A DNA stretch of 64,000 nucleotides, from the NCBI RefSeq assembly GCF_002198115.1, contig NZ_NGNR01000003.1, positions 124,001-188,000 of the forward strand. The letters are read 5' to 3'. This DNA is from Robiginitalea sediminis (GTDB lineage: Bacteria; Bacteroidota; Bacteroidia; Flavobacteriales; Flavobacteriaceae). Position 1 is the first letter of the stretch. Each line of letters begins with the position of its first letter. Positions 19,890-28,498 of the stretch are shown here, piece by piece. The notes beneath the pieces were generated by a model. It saw only the letters and a program-made list of their open reading frames with translations. It made no database searches and was not told where the DNA came from. The translations under genes and the position numbers were made by a program.

Positions 19890-20777
19890 ATGGGGCCACG
19901 GTTCGATATTCGGAATTTTCTGGTGCCTGCAACCTTCTTTTGCCTATGGTTAACGGGCACTTTTGAAGAACGTGTGGAACAGGTTTTCGCCCTGATCCTG
20001 ATCTTCACCTTTGGCATCCTGCATGGTGCAAATGATATTTTTATCCTGGAACACCTCGGTAAACGCAACAGAGGAATAAGTGGAACGGGGCTCCTCTTTC
20101 TCTATATAGGCTTTGTTGCCGGAGCAGCCCTGCTCTTTTATGTTCTTCCAACCCTGGCCCTCTTCGCATTTATCCTGTTTAGTGCCTACCATTTCGGGGA
20201 ACAGCACTGGGCAGGACGAATGGAAGGGCGTGGCCTGGAAAAGGATCTGTTCCTCGGGGCATACGGGATGGCCATTCTGGCCCTGTTGTTTATGTTCCAT
20301 GCCGATGCGGTGGCTGGTGTGGTCCTGCAAATTTGTGGTTGGAGCCCGGATGCAATACTGTTTCAGGGGCTGTTTGGGGGGTCTTCCCTTCTTTTTCTGG
20401 TCCTCTTTTTCAGGGTGGTCCAACCCAGGGGCCGGTTTTCCGTTTTGCTATACGAACTCTTCCTGCTGGGGGTTTTTGCGCTCGTGTTTAAGGTATCGAG
20501 CCTGCTTTGGGCCTTTGCTATTTACTTTATCCTATGGCATGCCATCCCGTCCCTTATGGACCAGCTGCGCCTGCTTTACGGACGGGCGAACCGCCGCAGC
20601 GGCCGGCTGTACCTGAAATCCTCCGGCTTGTACTGGGGTGCGGCACTTGTTTCCCTGGCGGTGGCCTATGTGTTTTTCCGGGATCCTTCCTATGGATTTC
20701 TCCCCTTATTTTTCTCTTTCCTGGCGGCTATTACCTTTCCGCATGTTCTGGTCATGAGTGGGCTCCTGCGCCGCTAA
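19890..20777 (+). CDS. blh: Brp/Blh-type beta-carotene 15,15'-dioxygenase
   Basis: 295 residues, integral membrane with about eight hydrophobic segments. The family's iron-ligand histidines are present: H45 in FGILHGANDI, H101 and H106 in YHFGEQH, H217 in LWHAIPSLMDQ, and H285 in FPHVLVMSG. It cleaves beta-carotene to two retinals, the chromophore of the divergent proteorhodopsin. No other carotenoid genes are in the window. Its stop overlaps the stop of the convergent TonB receptor gene by 4 nt. Confidence 0.93.
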   Translation: MGPRFDIRNFLVPATFFCLWLTGTFEERVEQVFALILIFTFGILHGANDIFILEHLGKRNRGISGTGLLFLYIGFVAGAALLFYVLPTLALFAFILFSAYHFGEQHWAGRMEGRGLEKDLFLGAYGMAILALLFMFHADAVAGVVLQICGWSPDAILFQGLFGGSSLLFLVLFFRVVQPRGRFSVLLYELFLLGVFALVFKVSSLLWAFAIYFILWHAIPSLMDQLRLLYGRANRRSGRLYLKSSGLYWGAALVSLAVAYVFFRDPSYGFLPLFFSFLAAITFPHVLVMSGLLRR

Positions 20778-23332
20778 AACCGCACCCGGAAGCTCAGGTT
20801 GGGGGTGAGGCCGAGGGAGAGGCTTTCAATGCGCTCAATCTCGTTCTGGGCATTGAGGCGGTAGTAGGTATTCAGGATGTTCCGTCGGTTGGTGAGGTTG
20901 AGTAGGGAAGCACCCGCCGAAGCCTTTACGGTTTCGGATAAGGAAAAGGAATACACCGCAGAGAAGTCTGCCCGCATATAGTCGGGCAGCCGGCTGCTGT
21001 TGGGCGTTTGAAAATTGATGCGGTTGGGGAAGAACGAGGTGTCTATGGCATTGGGCGCCTCCTGTGGCTCGGTAAAGGGCCTGCCGCTTCTGTAATTGAG
21101 CCCTATCCCCAATTTCAGGTTCCCGTAGGTGTAATTGGTACCCAGGCTCACCGTATGCCTCACGTCCAGGTTGTTCGGAAATTCCGATGTGTCCAGGTCG
21201 GGGAAGGTGTAGGTGTTCTGGTTGAGGGTGTAGCTCAGCCAGCTGCTCCAGGCCTCGCTTTTGTAATTGAGCAGGGATTCCAGCCCCATAACGGTATAGC
21301 TCCCAATTTCCCCATCAAACTGGTATTCATTCTGGAAGCCCTGGGTATCTGTAGTAATCCCATCCACTTCTTTGTAAAAGCCCTCCAGCCCAGCCAACCA
21401 GTTTCCGCGGTCGTAATGCAGCCCTATGGAGGCCTGTTTGCTGGTAACCACCGGGAGCGATTCTTCATCGGCCAGGATCCAGCGTCGTTTTTCAATGCCC
21501 AGGAAGTTCTGTTCCAGGTCTATCTTCTGCAGGCTGGTTTGGTTCTTGAATTCCCCCAATACCTCCAGGTTCAGGTGGGGGTTTAGCTTGTAGTGCAGGC
21601 TCAGGCGCGGCTCCAGCAGGAAACGGTCGAAGTCCTCCGGGTTACTCAGGTAATTGGCACGGACCCCTGCCATCCCCATAAGCCTTCCATCCGGGCTGGT
21701 GTAGTGCCATTGGGCAAAGGCGGCATGGGCGTAGACCACATCTTTGATCCGGCTTTCCAAGGGGGGTTGGTTCACTTCGGAGATATTGGTGATTCCGGTC
21801 GCCAGGAACTGGTACCCCCAGCTTCCCGTCAGGGCATCGGAAAACCGGTAATCGGCCCGGGTCTTTAAGGCGGTTTCCTTGACCTGGTTGAGCTGGAAGA
21901 GTTGTTGGCCGCTGGCTTCGGTCAGGTAGTAGGAATCCAGGTCGTATTGGGTGAGGTAGCCGGCAACCTCCGTGCGCAGGCGTGGGTTCCACTGGCTGGT
22001 AAAACGGCCGCCCAGGCTCAGGTTACTCTGGTCCAGGTCCGAGCGGTTCTGGCTGTTGTCCACTGCAAGGGTTTCCCCGTAAAACAGGTTGTTCCGGATG
22101 TATAGGAAATTCATTCGGAGGCTGTGGCGGTCGTCGATATCATAGAGGACTTTCCCGCTGAAATCGTAGAAATAAAAGGATTCATCCTGGCTGGCAATCC
22201 GGTCGGAATTGGCCCCGCCCAGGTTGCTGATCTGGGTATTCTGGAAGGCCCGGTCCGTAAAGAGGTTATAGGTGGGGGTATTCAGGATGTCCGTGACCGA
22301 ACGCCGGGCCGAAACCTGCAGGGCCACCCGGTCGGAAAGGGGGAGGTGCGCATAGGCATCCCCGCTGATCAGGTTAAAGCCCGCTCCCCCGAAATAGGTG
22401 CGCTCCACGCGGTCGAAGGTTTCCATACTGATGATGCCGCTCACCCCGTCTCCGTAAAAGGGGCTCGCCCCGTTTTTGATGATGCGTACGTTTTCTGTCA
22501 GGTATGGGTTAAAGGCCGAGATAAGGCCGAAAAAGTGCCCGGACTGGTACATTTTAATGCCGTCCCACAACAGGAGGTTCTGGTCGTTGGTCCCCCCGCG
22601 GATATTGATCTCAGAAACGGTTTCGTCTATGCTTTTGATGCCAGGCAGGGCCTGGATGGTTTGCAGGACGTCGGGTTCGGTAAGCCCGGGTAGCACGCCA
22701 AAATCCGAAGTGCTCATGCGAATGCTCCCGTCGGTTTCCCGCGCCAGGCCGGTGGTCAGGAATTTGTAGACGACTACCTCGTCGAGTTGCTGGTACACCA
22801 CGGGCAGGGCTACCACCGGGCATGGGTTGCTACTTAAGAGCTCTGCTGCCCGTACAAAGCGCGTGCGGAACCCCAGGTACCGGATGCTTAGGGTGGCTTC
22901 CCGGGGGACCCCTTCCAGGCGGAACGCCCCGTAGGCATCCGTAGTGGTGGCCAGGGAGGTGCCCAGCACCGTTACAGTGGCCCCTGAAAGGGACTCCGAT
23001 TCAAAATTATCTGTAACCCGTCCGCAAAGGACAATCGTAGGGGGTTTGGAGAGGGCGAAGTAGCGGGAATCCAGGCGGCGGATTTCCAGTTGGGTCTGTT
23101 GGCGGATGGCTTCCAGGGAGGCTTCAAGGCCAAGCCCGGGAGGAAGGGTTACGGTAAGTGGCTCCAGATCCTGGTCCAGGAAGGAGAACCGTACCTCATG
23201 GGCTTGTTGCAATTCCCCAAGCACGGCAATCAGGCTGCGCCGGGCATCGGGTGCGTCCTGGGCGAATGCCGGCAGGGCCATAAGGCCCATCCAAAGCAAA
23301 AGGCAAAGGAATTTAAGGGGTTTCCCTGGCAT
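20774..23332 (-). CDS. TonB-dependent receptor with STN signalling domain (FecA-type)
   Basis: 852 residues from MPGKPLKFLCLL (23332), which gives a clean signal peptide ending near FAQ; an upstream Met at 23353 is possible. Order: signal peptide, STN domain (about 25-95), CarboxypepD-reg beta-sandwich (about 100-180, GRVTDNFESESLSGATVTVLGTS), plug domain (QTIQALPGIKS, EINIRGGTNDQNLLLWDGIKMYQ), then a 22-strand barrel ending in RVRF. The STN domain marks a transducing receptor that signals to FecR. The start overlaps the end of fecR by 20 nt, so they are one operon. No SusD partner, so glycan import is not implied; the ligand is unknown. Confidence 0.88.
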   Translation of the reverse strand: MPGKPLKFLCLLLWMGLMALPAFAQDAPDARRSLIAVLGELQQAHEVRFSFLDQDLEPLTVTLPPGLGLEASLEAIRQQTQLEIRRLDSRYFALSKPPTIVLCGRVTDNFESESLSGATVTVLGTSLATTTDAYGAFRLEGVPREATLSIRYLGFRTRFVRAAELLSSNPCPVVALPVVYQQLDEVVVYKFLTTGLARETDGSIRMSTSDFGVLPGLTEPDVLQTIQALPGIKSIDETVSEINIRGGTNDQNLLLWDGIKMYQSGHFFGLISAFNPYLTENVRIIKNGASPFYGDGVSGIISMETFDRVERTYFGGAGFNLISGDAYAHLPLSDRVALQVSARRSVTDILNTPTYNLFTDRAFQNTQISNLGGANSDRIASQDESFYFYDFSGKVLYDIDDRHSLRMNFLYIRNNLFYGETLAVDNSQNRSDLDQSNLSLGGRFTSQWNPRLRTEVAGYLTQYDLDSYYLTEASGQQLFQLNQVKETALKTRADYRFSDALTGSWGYQFLATGITNISEVNQPPLESRIKDVVYAHAAFAQWHYTSPDGRLMGMAGVRANYLSNPEDFDRFLLEPRLSLHYKLNPHLNLEVLGEFKNQTSLQKIDLEQNFLGIEKRRWILADEESLPVVTSKQASIGLHYDRGNWLAGLEGFYKEVDGITTDTQGFQNEYQFDGEIGSYTVMGLESLLNYKSEAWSSWLSYTLNQNTYTFPDLDTSEFPNNLDVRHTVSLGTNYTYGNLKLGIGLNYRSGRPFTEPQEAPNAIDTSFFPNRINFQTPNSSRLPDYMRADFSAVYSFSLSETVKASAGASLLNLTNRRNILNTYYRLNAQNEIERIESLSLGLTPNLSFRVRF

Positions 23333-24230
23333 ATAGAAGTACTTGGTTCCCATTAACTTCGGTAGCTAGTTGCAGTGGGGTACTTATACTTTCTAACGCC
23401 AATTTCATATTTGTGTTGCTGAAGGAGCCTGTAAATCGTTGAGTGAGGTCTACACCTTGTGTGGTGACCTGAACATCGAACTGCCGGCCGAATTCTTCCA
23501 GTACCGCAGACAGGGGCAGGGAGTGGAATTCAGACTCGTTCCGCGTCCAGGCCGGGGCAGAGGTCCCATCTGCCGGCCCTGCTGCCTCCACAATACCGTC
23601 TACCATCCGGAATGCGGCTCCCGCAGGCAATTCTGTGGTGTGGCTTCCGGAGATCACCCGTACGCGGCCTTCGTAGCAACGCACGATAAAGATGCCAGCC
23701 CGCTGCAACACATTAAACTGGGTACCCAGAACGGTTACATCCCCGGCTTCGGTGGCCACGGTGAAGGTCTTCCCTTTGGCTACCCGGAAAAAGGCCTCCC
23801 CTTCCAGGTTTACCCGCCTTTCGGTTTCCCATCCTTTCGCACTGTAGGAAAGCAGGGATCCGGCATTCAGCGTAATTTCAGAGGCATCCGGGAGGACAAC
23901 TTCAGACTGCTGGGCAATGCCGGTGCGGAAGGTGGCCGGACGGGTACTGATATAGAAGTAGGCCGCGCCGAATAGCAGGACTACGGCGGCCGCTACACCC
24001 ATCCAACGGGTAATCGGGCGCATGCGGACCACCTTGCCGCCAGCGGCGGGGGTACGCGCCTGCCGGACCCGGTTCAGGGCTGCCTCCACGTCGAAATCGG
24101 GGCCGCTGAGGTTCTCAGAGGCCCGCATGATCCGCTCGTATGTGCGGTATTCAGGGCGCTTCTGGAATTCCTCCAGTTCGGCCGGCGATAGTTCGCCGTT
24201 CATCCATTTTGCCAGTAAATCTGTTTTCAT
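23313..24230 (-). CDS. FecR-family anti-sigma factor
   Basis: 305 residues. Cytoplasmic N-terminal part (1-70), one transmembrane helix (about 74-94, WMGVAAAVVLLFGAAYFYI), periplasmic FecR domain (GIAQQSEVVLPDASEITLNAGSLLSYSAKGWETERRVNLEGEAFFRVAKG) and a C-terminal DUF4974 secretin-like domain (SEFHSLPLSAVLEEFGRQFDVQV...). It relays the receptor signal to an ECF sigma factor. No sigma gene is adjacent; the nearest is at 29263-29760 on the same strand. Its upstream element matches one in front of the acidic lipoprotein gene at 29888. Confidence 0.9.
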   Translation of the reverse strand: MKTDLLAKWMNGELSPAELEEFQKRPEYRTYERIMRASENLSGPDFDVEAALNRVRQARTPAAGGKVVRMRPITRWMGVAAAVVLLFGAAYFYISTRPATFRTGIAQQSEVVLPDASEITLNAGSLLSYSAKGWETERRVNLEGEAFFRVAKGKTFTVATEAGDVTVLGTQFNVLQRAGIFIVRCYEGRVRVISGSHTTELPAGAAFRMVDGIVEAAGPADGTSAPAWTRNESEFHSLPLSAVLEEFGRQFDVQVTTQGVDLTQRFTGSFSNTNMKLALESISTPLQLATEVNGNQVLLYARETP

Positions 24231-24243
24231 GGCGATGCCTTTT

Positions 24244-24281
24244 CGACCTATATAACAATCCTACAGGGCTTTACCCTACCC
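24244..24281 (-). promoter_or_regulatory. Putative ECF-type promoter element upstream of fecR
   Basis: On the minus strand GGGTAGGGT (24281-24273) is followed after 11 nt by GGATTGTTATATAGG (ending at 24247), 16 nt before the fecR ATG. The same element, GGGTAGGGT-N11-GGGTTGTTTCATAGG, precedes the lipoprotein gene at 29888 with identical spacing: 9/9 and 12/15 matches. I infer a -35/-10 pair for a shared alternative sigma factor. Confidence 0.6.
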
Positions 24282-24365
24282 GATATCGGAAAAAAATTAC
24301 GGCCTTTTGGCTAAAGATATTAAATAGGTGTGGAATAACCCTTTGTAAAACACCGCCAGGGGGCC

Positions 24366-24845
24366 CTATGCCTCCGGGGTCAGGCCCATTTCATGGAGGA
24401 CTCCTGTGAGCTCTGTGCGCATGTGCCTTTCCAGGTGGAGGTAAAAGAGGTAATATAGGGGCATGCCCAGGAAGAAGATAACCAGCGGGCTCTCGCTACC
24501 CCTGAACCTGCCCACGGCATGGTAAAAATCGGAGTGGTTGAAGAAGGAGAGGAGCAGTAAACCCAAAAAGCCCAGGAAGCCCACTAAGGTCATGGACGCC
24601 GAGAACCCGTTGGGTTCGGAGAGGAAGCTCGCCAGGAGCATGGCGAGGAAGCCCAGGTAGACCCAAAACGCCCACCGGGTGGTCCGGCGGAACCCCTGCA
24701 GGCTATCTACAGCCCGCTTAAGCTGGGATTTGTTAGGCCACAGGTGCATACCCCCGGCCGGATCCCCCGACTCGTCCATGCGGTCGATGATCTTCAGCAG
24801 CTGGGTGGTTTCCAGCGGTTTTTCTAATGTTTCCGGCGTTCTCAT
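24366..24845 (-). CDS. Small integral membrane protein of unknown function
   Basis: 159 residues from the ATG at 24845 (MRTPETLEKPLETTQLLK); the frame is open to 24989 but the extension covers a palindrome-rich non-coding-looking stretch. Three hydrophobic segments: WAFWVYLGFLAMLLASFL, ASMTLVGFLGFLGLLLLSFF and PLVIFFLGMPLYYLFYLHLE. The soluble N-terminus (about 60 residues) is charged. I do not recognise the family. It lies between fecR and the MBL gene on the same strand, 135 nt before fecR. Confidence 0.65.
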   Translation of the reverse strand: MRTPETLEKPLETTQLLKIIDRMDESGDPAGGMHLWPNKSQLKRAVDSLQGFRRTTRWAFWVYLGFLAMLLASFLSEPNGFSASMTLVGFLGFLGLLLLSFFNHSDFYHAVGRFRGSESPLVIFFLGMPLYYLFYLHLERHMRTELTGVLHEMGLTPEA

Positions 24846-25136
24846 GGTTTTTCTGACCCGCAGCACGCTACGCGTAACGCGCACTTTGGGAGCCCTAAAG
24901 TAGTCAATTTTATCCCCTTCCCGGAGCAGGAGTGCTGTTGGTCGAGTGCTTTTCGGCCAATGGTACGGATTAATCGGGGAATGGTTCAAAAGTACCCGGA
25001 ACCGACCGGGGAGTCGGTGATTCTGAGGGGGTTAAACCGGGAATGGGAAAGTGGGAGGATTAATGGTGATTTTTTGATGGGATTGATGGGAGGGTGCAGG
25101 GGCAGGGGTTATTTTGGACTTTGGGTGGGGGTGGGG
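24846..25136. other. 291-nt intergenic region with palindrome and G-rich tracts
   Basis: No convincing gene. It contains an imperfect 20-bp palindrome (24863-24882, core TACGCGTA 24869-24876) just upstream of the membrane-protein start, and plus-strand G-tracts at 25079-25081, 25088-25090, 25092-25094, 25099-25102 and 25105-25108, then 25123-25125, 25127-25131 and 25133-25136, which could form G-quadruplexes. Confidence 0.6.
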
Positions 25137-26702
25137 TTATCGTTTCTTTATGGTATTGGCACGTACGCGGTGCAGGCTGTCTACGGTATAGCTGTAGGCT
25201 TCGTTCAATCCTGCTTTTCCGGAATGGGTGAAGGCCAGCAACCGGGTCCCATCGGTCCGCAGATGGATGATTCCAAAATTCGTACGTTCAAAGCCGTGAA
25301 ACATACCCGCGGGGTCTTCTTTTCTGGGCTTTCCGGTGAACATCTGCTTCAACTCCTCCTTGGTATAGTTGTCCTTTGGGGCATTCTTGAAAAAGTCCGC
25401 CAAAGCGTCTCTCGTAAAGCATTCCTTCCGGTAGGTAAAAAAGGCCGCCAGTTCAGTACTGAACAAGATCCCCATATCGTTGCGGCTGGAGTTTCCTAAG
25501 GCAGACATCAGGGTTGCCCGCGGGTGGATGTATTCGTGAAAGGCGTCCTGGTCTCCAGAGGATACAATCGATATCACCGGCGCCGCTGTCTTCAGAGCCT
25601 TAACGGCAAAATCGTGGGAACCGTGGTGCGGAGCCTTTAAAATCTCGCACTTCAGCTTAGAAGGATCCCCAACCCGCTCCAGCATGCGATCCAGTGCCTC
25701 CTTGTTCAAATCGCCGGTAAAGAGCATACGGATATTTCCGAACTGTAACCGAAAAGCAAGCGAATGCCCGTTTATGGTGTGCGAAGCCGATTCACTACCA
25801 TGGGCTCCTTCTTCCTCAAGATGTAACATGGGGGTATCGGCATGGGCGTGTAAAAATGGAAGGCCTTCATATTCCTTTCCCCTGAAGGTAACCTGGTCGG
25901 TAAAGGGGCCGAGAAGGTCTACATGGATGTCTTCCTCCGCCAGGAAGTCGAAAAAATCGGTGGTATCCATCCCATGTGCGATACGTGCGATCCGCATGGG
26001 TTCCTGTGCACGGGCTTCCCAATGATCCAGGGAGGCGTGCCATTTCTCAAAGCTGGAATTGGTTTGGTCGGGACTGGCTTCCCGGGTATCGTCGAACAGG
26101 TCTATGATATACCGGGTCCCATCCTGTATTTTGGTAGTTCCCAGACGTTTGCTGTCCGGTATGGTCTTTCCGTTTTTCCTCTGGGGAGACTTCACCAGTC
26201 CGTTATGGTATATGCGCTTGGGTTGTATGGCAATGCGCTTTCGTTTCGTGCGGTGTGTTTCGGCATTCACCAATTCGTTGAGCCCCTCAAAATGGTCGGC
26301 ATCCCCATGGGTAATTATAATAGCATCCACCTCCATGGGAGAATCCGGGGTGGATTCCTTGTACTGGTATCTTGCGGCAGCATGGCGTGCGAAGAGTTTG
26401 TTATCTCCCCCATCCACAAAAACGATTTTACCCTCTGGTGTTTCCACGATAAGACCGTCTCCCTGTTGCACATCTACCATGGAGATTTTAAGGCACCCTT
26501 TCTGGCTCAGGCTCAAAGTTCCTTTAACATAGCGGATCCCGCTGTCATAGCTGTCCAGGCAGCGCAACTTGGTCCAACCATCCGAGGATTCCAGGATTTC
26601 AACCTTGTCGCCGAAAACGAGGCTCAGACGTTTATCAGATCCGGATTGGGGACTGGAGTAGGTGGTAACGAAGTCTTCTTTTATATAGCCTGTTCTTCCC
26701 AT
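25137..26702 (-). CDS. ComEC-like metallo-beta-lactamase-fold hydrolase with N-terminal SH3-like domain
   Basis: 521 residues, no signal peptide. Residues 1-60 look like a bacterial SH3 domain (FGDKVEILESSDGWTKLRC). From residue 70 follows an MBL fold of the ComEC/Rec2 type: MVDVQQGDGLIVETPEGKIVFVDGG, metal motif THGDADHFEG (H132, D134, D136, H137), TGDLN and KAPHHGSHDF. Standalone soluble ComEC-like MBL proteins act on nucleic acids or phosphoesters in the cases known, but the substrate here is unknown. It has a 120-nt upstream gap containing a hairpin (26732-26747). The gene sits between fhs and the unknown membrane gene and looks accessory. Confidence 0.78.
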   Translation of the reverse strand: MGRTGYIKEDFVTTYSSPQSGSDKRLSLVFGDKVEILESSDGWTKLRCLDSYDSGIRYVKGTLSLSQKGCLKISMVDVQQGDGLIVETPEGKIVFVDGGDNKLFARHAAARYQYKESTPDSPMEVDAIIITHGDADHFEGLNELVNAETHRTKRKRIAIQPKRIYHNGLVKSPQRKNGKTIPDSKRLGTTKIQDGTRYIIDLFDDTREASPDQTNSSFEKWHASLDHWEARAQEPMRIARIAHGMDTTDFFDFLAEEDIHVDLLGPFTDQVTFRGKEYEGLPFLHAHADTPMLHLEEEGAHGSESASHTINGHSLAFRLQFGNIRMLFTGDLNKEALDRMLERVGDPSKLKCEILKAPHHGSHDFAVKALKTAAPVISIVSSGDQDAFHEYIHPRATLMSALGNSSRNDMGILFSTELAAFFTYRKECFTRDALADFFKNAPKDNYTKEELKQMFTGKPRKEDPAGMFHGFERTNFGIIHLRTDGTRLLAFTHSGKAGLNEAYSYTVDSLHRVRANTIKKR

Positions 26703-26822
26703 ATGGTGCGTCTTTAGGTAAGTGGATCTGCGCAGGGTTATCCCTGCACAACAACAATGGGAGAACTCCTACAAGATATAACCTTTGGCGGCCCCAGGCA
26801 AGCCCTGAAGATGATGAAAGGG

Positions 26823-28493
26823 TTAAAACAACCCGCTGATCTGCCCCTCCCCGTCAATATCGATATGTTCAGAGGCTGGCCTGCCCGGTAACCCGGGCAT
26901 CCTGAGGATGTTCCCTGCAATGGGTATCACAAAACCGGCCCCGGCAGCTATTTCAAATTCCCGGATGTGGATGTCGAAATTCTCGGGCCGCCCCAGCATT
27001 TTTTCGTCGTCGCTCAGGCTTTTCTGCGTTTTGGCCATACAGATCGGCAAATTGGAGAAGCCCAGGGCTTCAAAGCGTTTAAGCTGACTGCTGGCCTTAT
27101 TGGTGAGCAGCACATGTTTGGCCCCATAAATGGTCCTGCATATTTTTTCCATTTTCTCCCGGATGGGATCATCCAGGCCGTAAGTAGGGTGGAAGCGGCC
27201 CTGGCACTGCGATGCAGCCTTTACCACCGCCTCGGCCAGCGCAAGGCAGCCTTCGCCCCCTTTGGCCCACCCCTCGCTGAGGGCCACCGGGATCCCCATC
27301 TTCTTGCAATGGTCCATCAACACCTTATTTTCCTCCTCCGAGTCGCTGGCGAAGCTGTTGAGGGATACCACTATGGGCAACCCAAAACTCTTAAGGCTGG
27401 TAATATGGCGTTCCAGGTTGGGCAACCCGGCTTTAAGGGCAGCAGTATCAGGCTCTTTCAGCTGGTCCAATGCTTTGCCCCCATGATATTTCAAGGCCCG
27501 GATGGTGGCTACCAAAACGATAGCTTTGGGAGATAACCCAGCCTTGCGGCATTTGATATTCAGGAACTTCTCCGCTCCGAGGTCGGCCCCGAACCCGGCT
27601 TCGGTAACCACATAATCGGCCAGGCTCATTCCCATCTTGGTGGCTATGACCGAATTGGTGCCCTGGGCAATATTGGCAAAAGGCCCCCCATGGATCAGGG
27701 CCGGGTTACCTTCCAGGGTCTGCACCAGATTGGGTTTGATGGCGTCTTTGAGCAGGACGGCCATAGCGCCTTCCGCCTTGAGGTCCCGTGCAAAGACGGG
27801 CTTTCCTTCCCAGGTATCCCCAATATAGATATTGCCGAGTTTCCCTTTGAGGTCTTCAAAGTCCTCGCTCAGGCAAAGAATAGCCATTATTTCGGAGGCA
27901 GCGGTAATATTGAACCCTGTTTCCCTTGGGATACCCCCTGCCTTGCCGCCAAGCCCGGATACGATGTTTCTGAGGCCGCGGTCGTTCATGTCCATACACC
28001 GCTTCCAAAGGACGGTCCTGGGGTCTATCCCCAGGTTACCGGTTTTACTGTGCAGGTTGTTGTCGATCAGGGCCGCCAGTAGGTTGTTGGCTTTTTCAAT
28101 GGCGTTGAAGTCCCCGGTAAAGTGGAGGTTGATGTCCGCCATGGGGATTACCTGGCTCCATCCGCCTCCGGCAGCTCCCCCTTTGATCCCGAAGACAGGC
28201 CCCAGGCTGGGCTCCCGGATTACCGTAATAGCCTTTTTACCCAGACGGTTCAGTCCATCGCCCAACCCAATGGATGTGGTGGTTTTACCTTCCCCGGCCG
28301 GGGTAGGGGTTATGGCGGTGACCAAGATCAGGTTGGCATTCCCCATGCGGCCTTTGTCTATTAAACTCAGGGGTAATTTAGCTTTGTCCGGGCCGTAGTA
28401 GTGCAGGTGGCTTTCCGCAATATCCAGGCCGGATGCGATTTCTTTGATGTGTTTTGGGCTAACGCTTTGGGAAATTTCCAGGTCTGATTTCAT
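26823..28493 (-). CDS. fhs: Formate--tetrahydrofolate ligase
   Basis: 556 residues, family length. ATP-dependent synthesis of 10-formyl-THF from formate. The P-loop-like TPTPAGEGKTTTSIGLGDGL (about 60-79), IREPSLGPVFGIKGGAAGGG, and HFTGDFNAIEKANNLLAALIDN are signature regions. It starts 5 nt after the upstream DUF6090 gene, which itself follows the ECF sigma gene by 14 nt, so the three form one tight operon. folD, the next enzyme of the C1 pathway, lies at 35239. Confidence 0.96.
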   Translation of the reverse strand: MKSDLEISQSVSPKHIKEIASGLDIAESHLHYYGPDKAKLPLSLIDKGRMGNANLILVTAITPTPAGEGKTTTSIGLGDGLNRLGKKAITVIREPSLGPVFGIKGGAAGGGWSQVIPMADINLHFTGDFNAIEKANNLLAALIDNNLHSKTGNLGIDPRTVLWKRCMDMNDRGLRNIVSGLGGKAGGIPRETGFNITAASEIMAILCLSEDFEDLKGKLGNIYIGDTWEGKPVFARDLKAEGAMAVLLKDAIKPNLVQTLEGNPALIHGGPFANIAQGTNSVIATKMGMSLADYVVTEAGFGADLGAEKFLNIKCRKAGLSPKAIVLVATIRALKYHGGKALDQLKEPDTAALKAGLPNLERHITSLKSFGLPIVVSLNSFASDSEEENKVLMDHCKKMGIPVALSEGWAKGGEGCLALAEAVVKAASQCQGRFHPTYGLDDPIREKMEKICRTIYGAKHVLLTNKASSQLKRFEALGFSNLPICMAKTQKSLSDDEKMLGRPENFDIHIREFEIAAGAGFVIPIAGNILRMPGLPGRPASEHIDIDGEGQISGLF

Positions 28494-28498
28494 AGTGG

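Noticed and set aside
26732-26747. GCAGGGTTATCCCTGC hairpin upstream of the MBL gene, sharing AGGGTTATCCC with the lipoprotein promoter
   Set aside because: The shared part is itself near-palindromic and the rest of the ECF element is absent; kept only as a simple hairpin.
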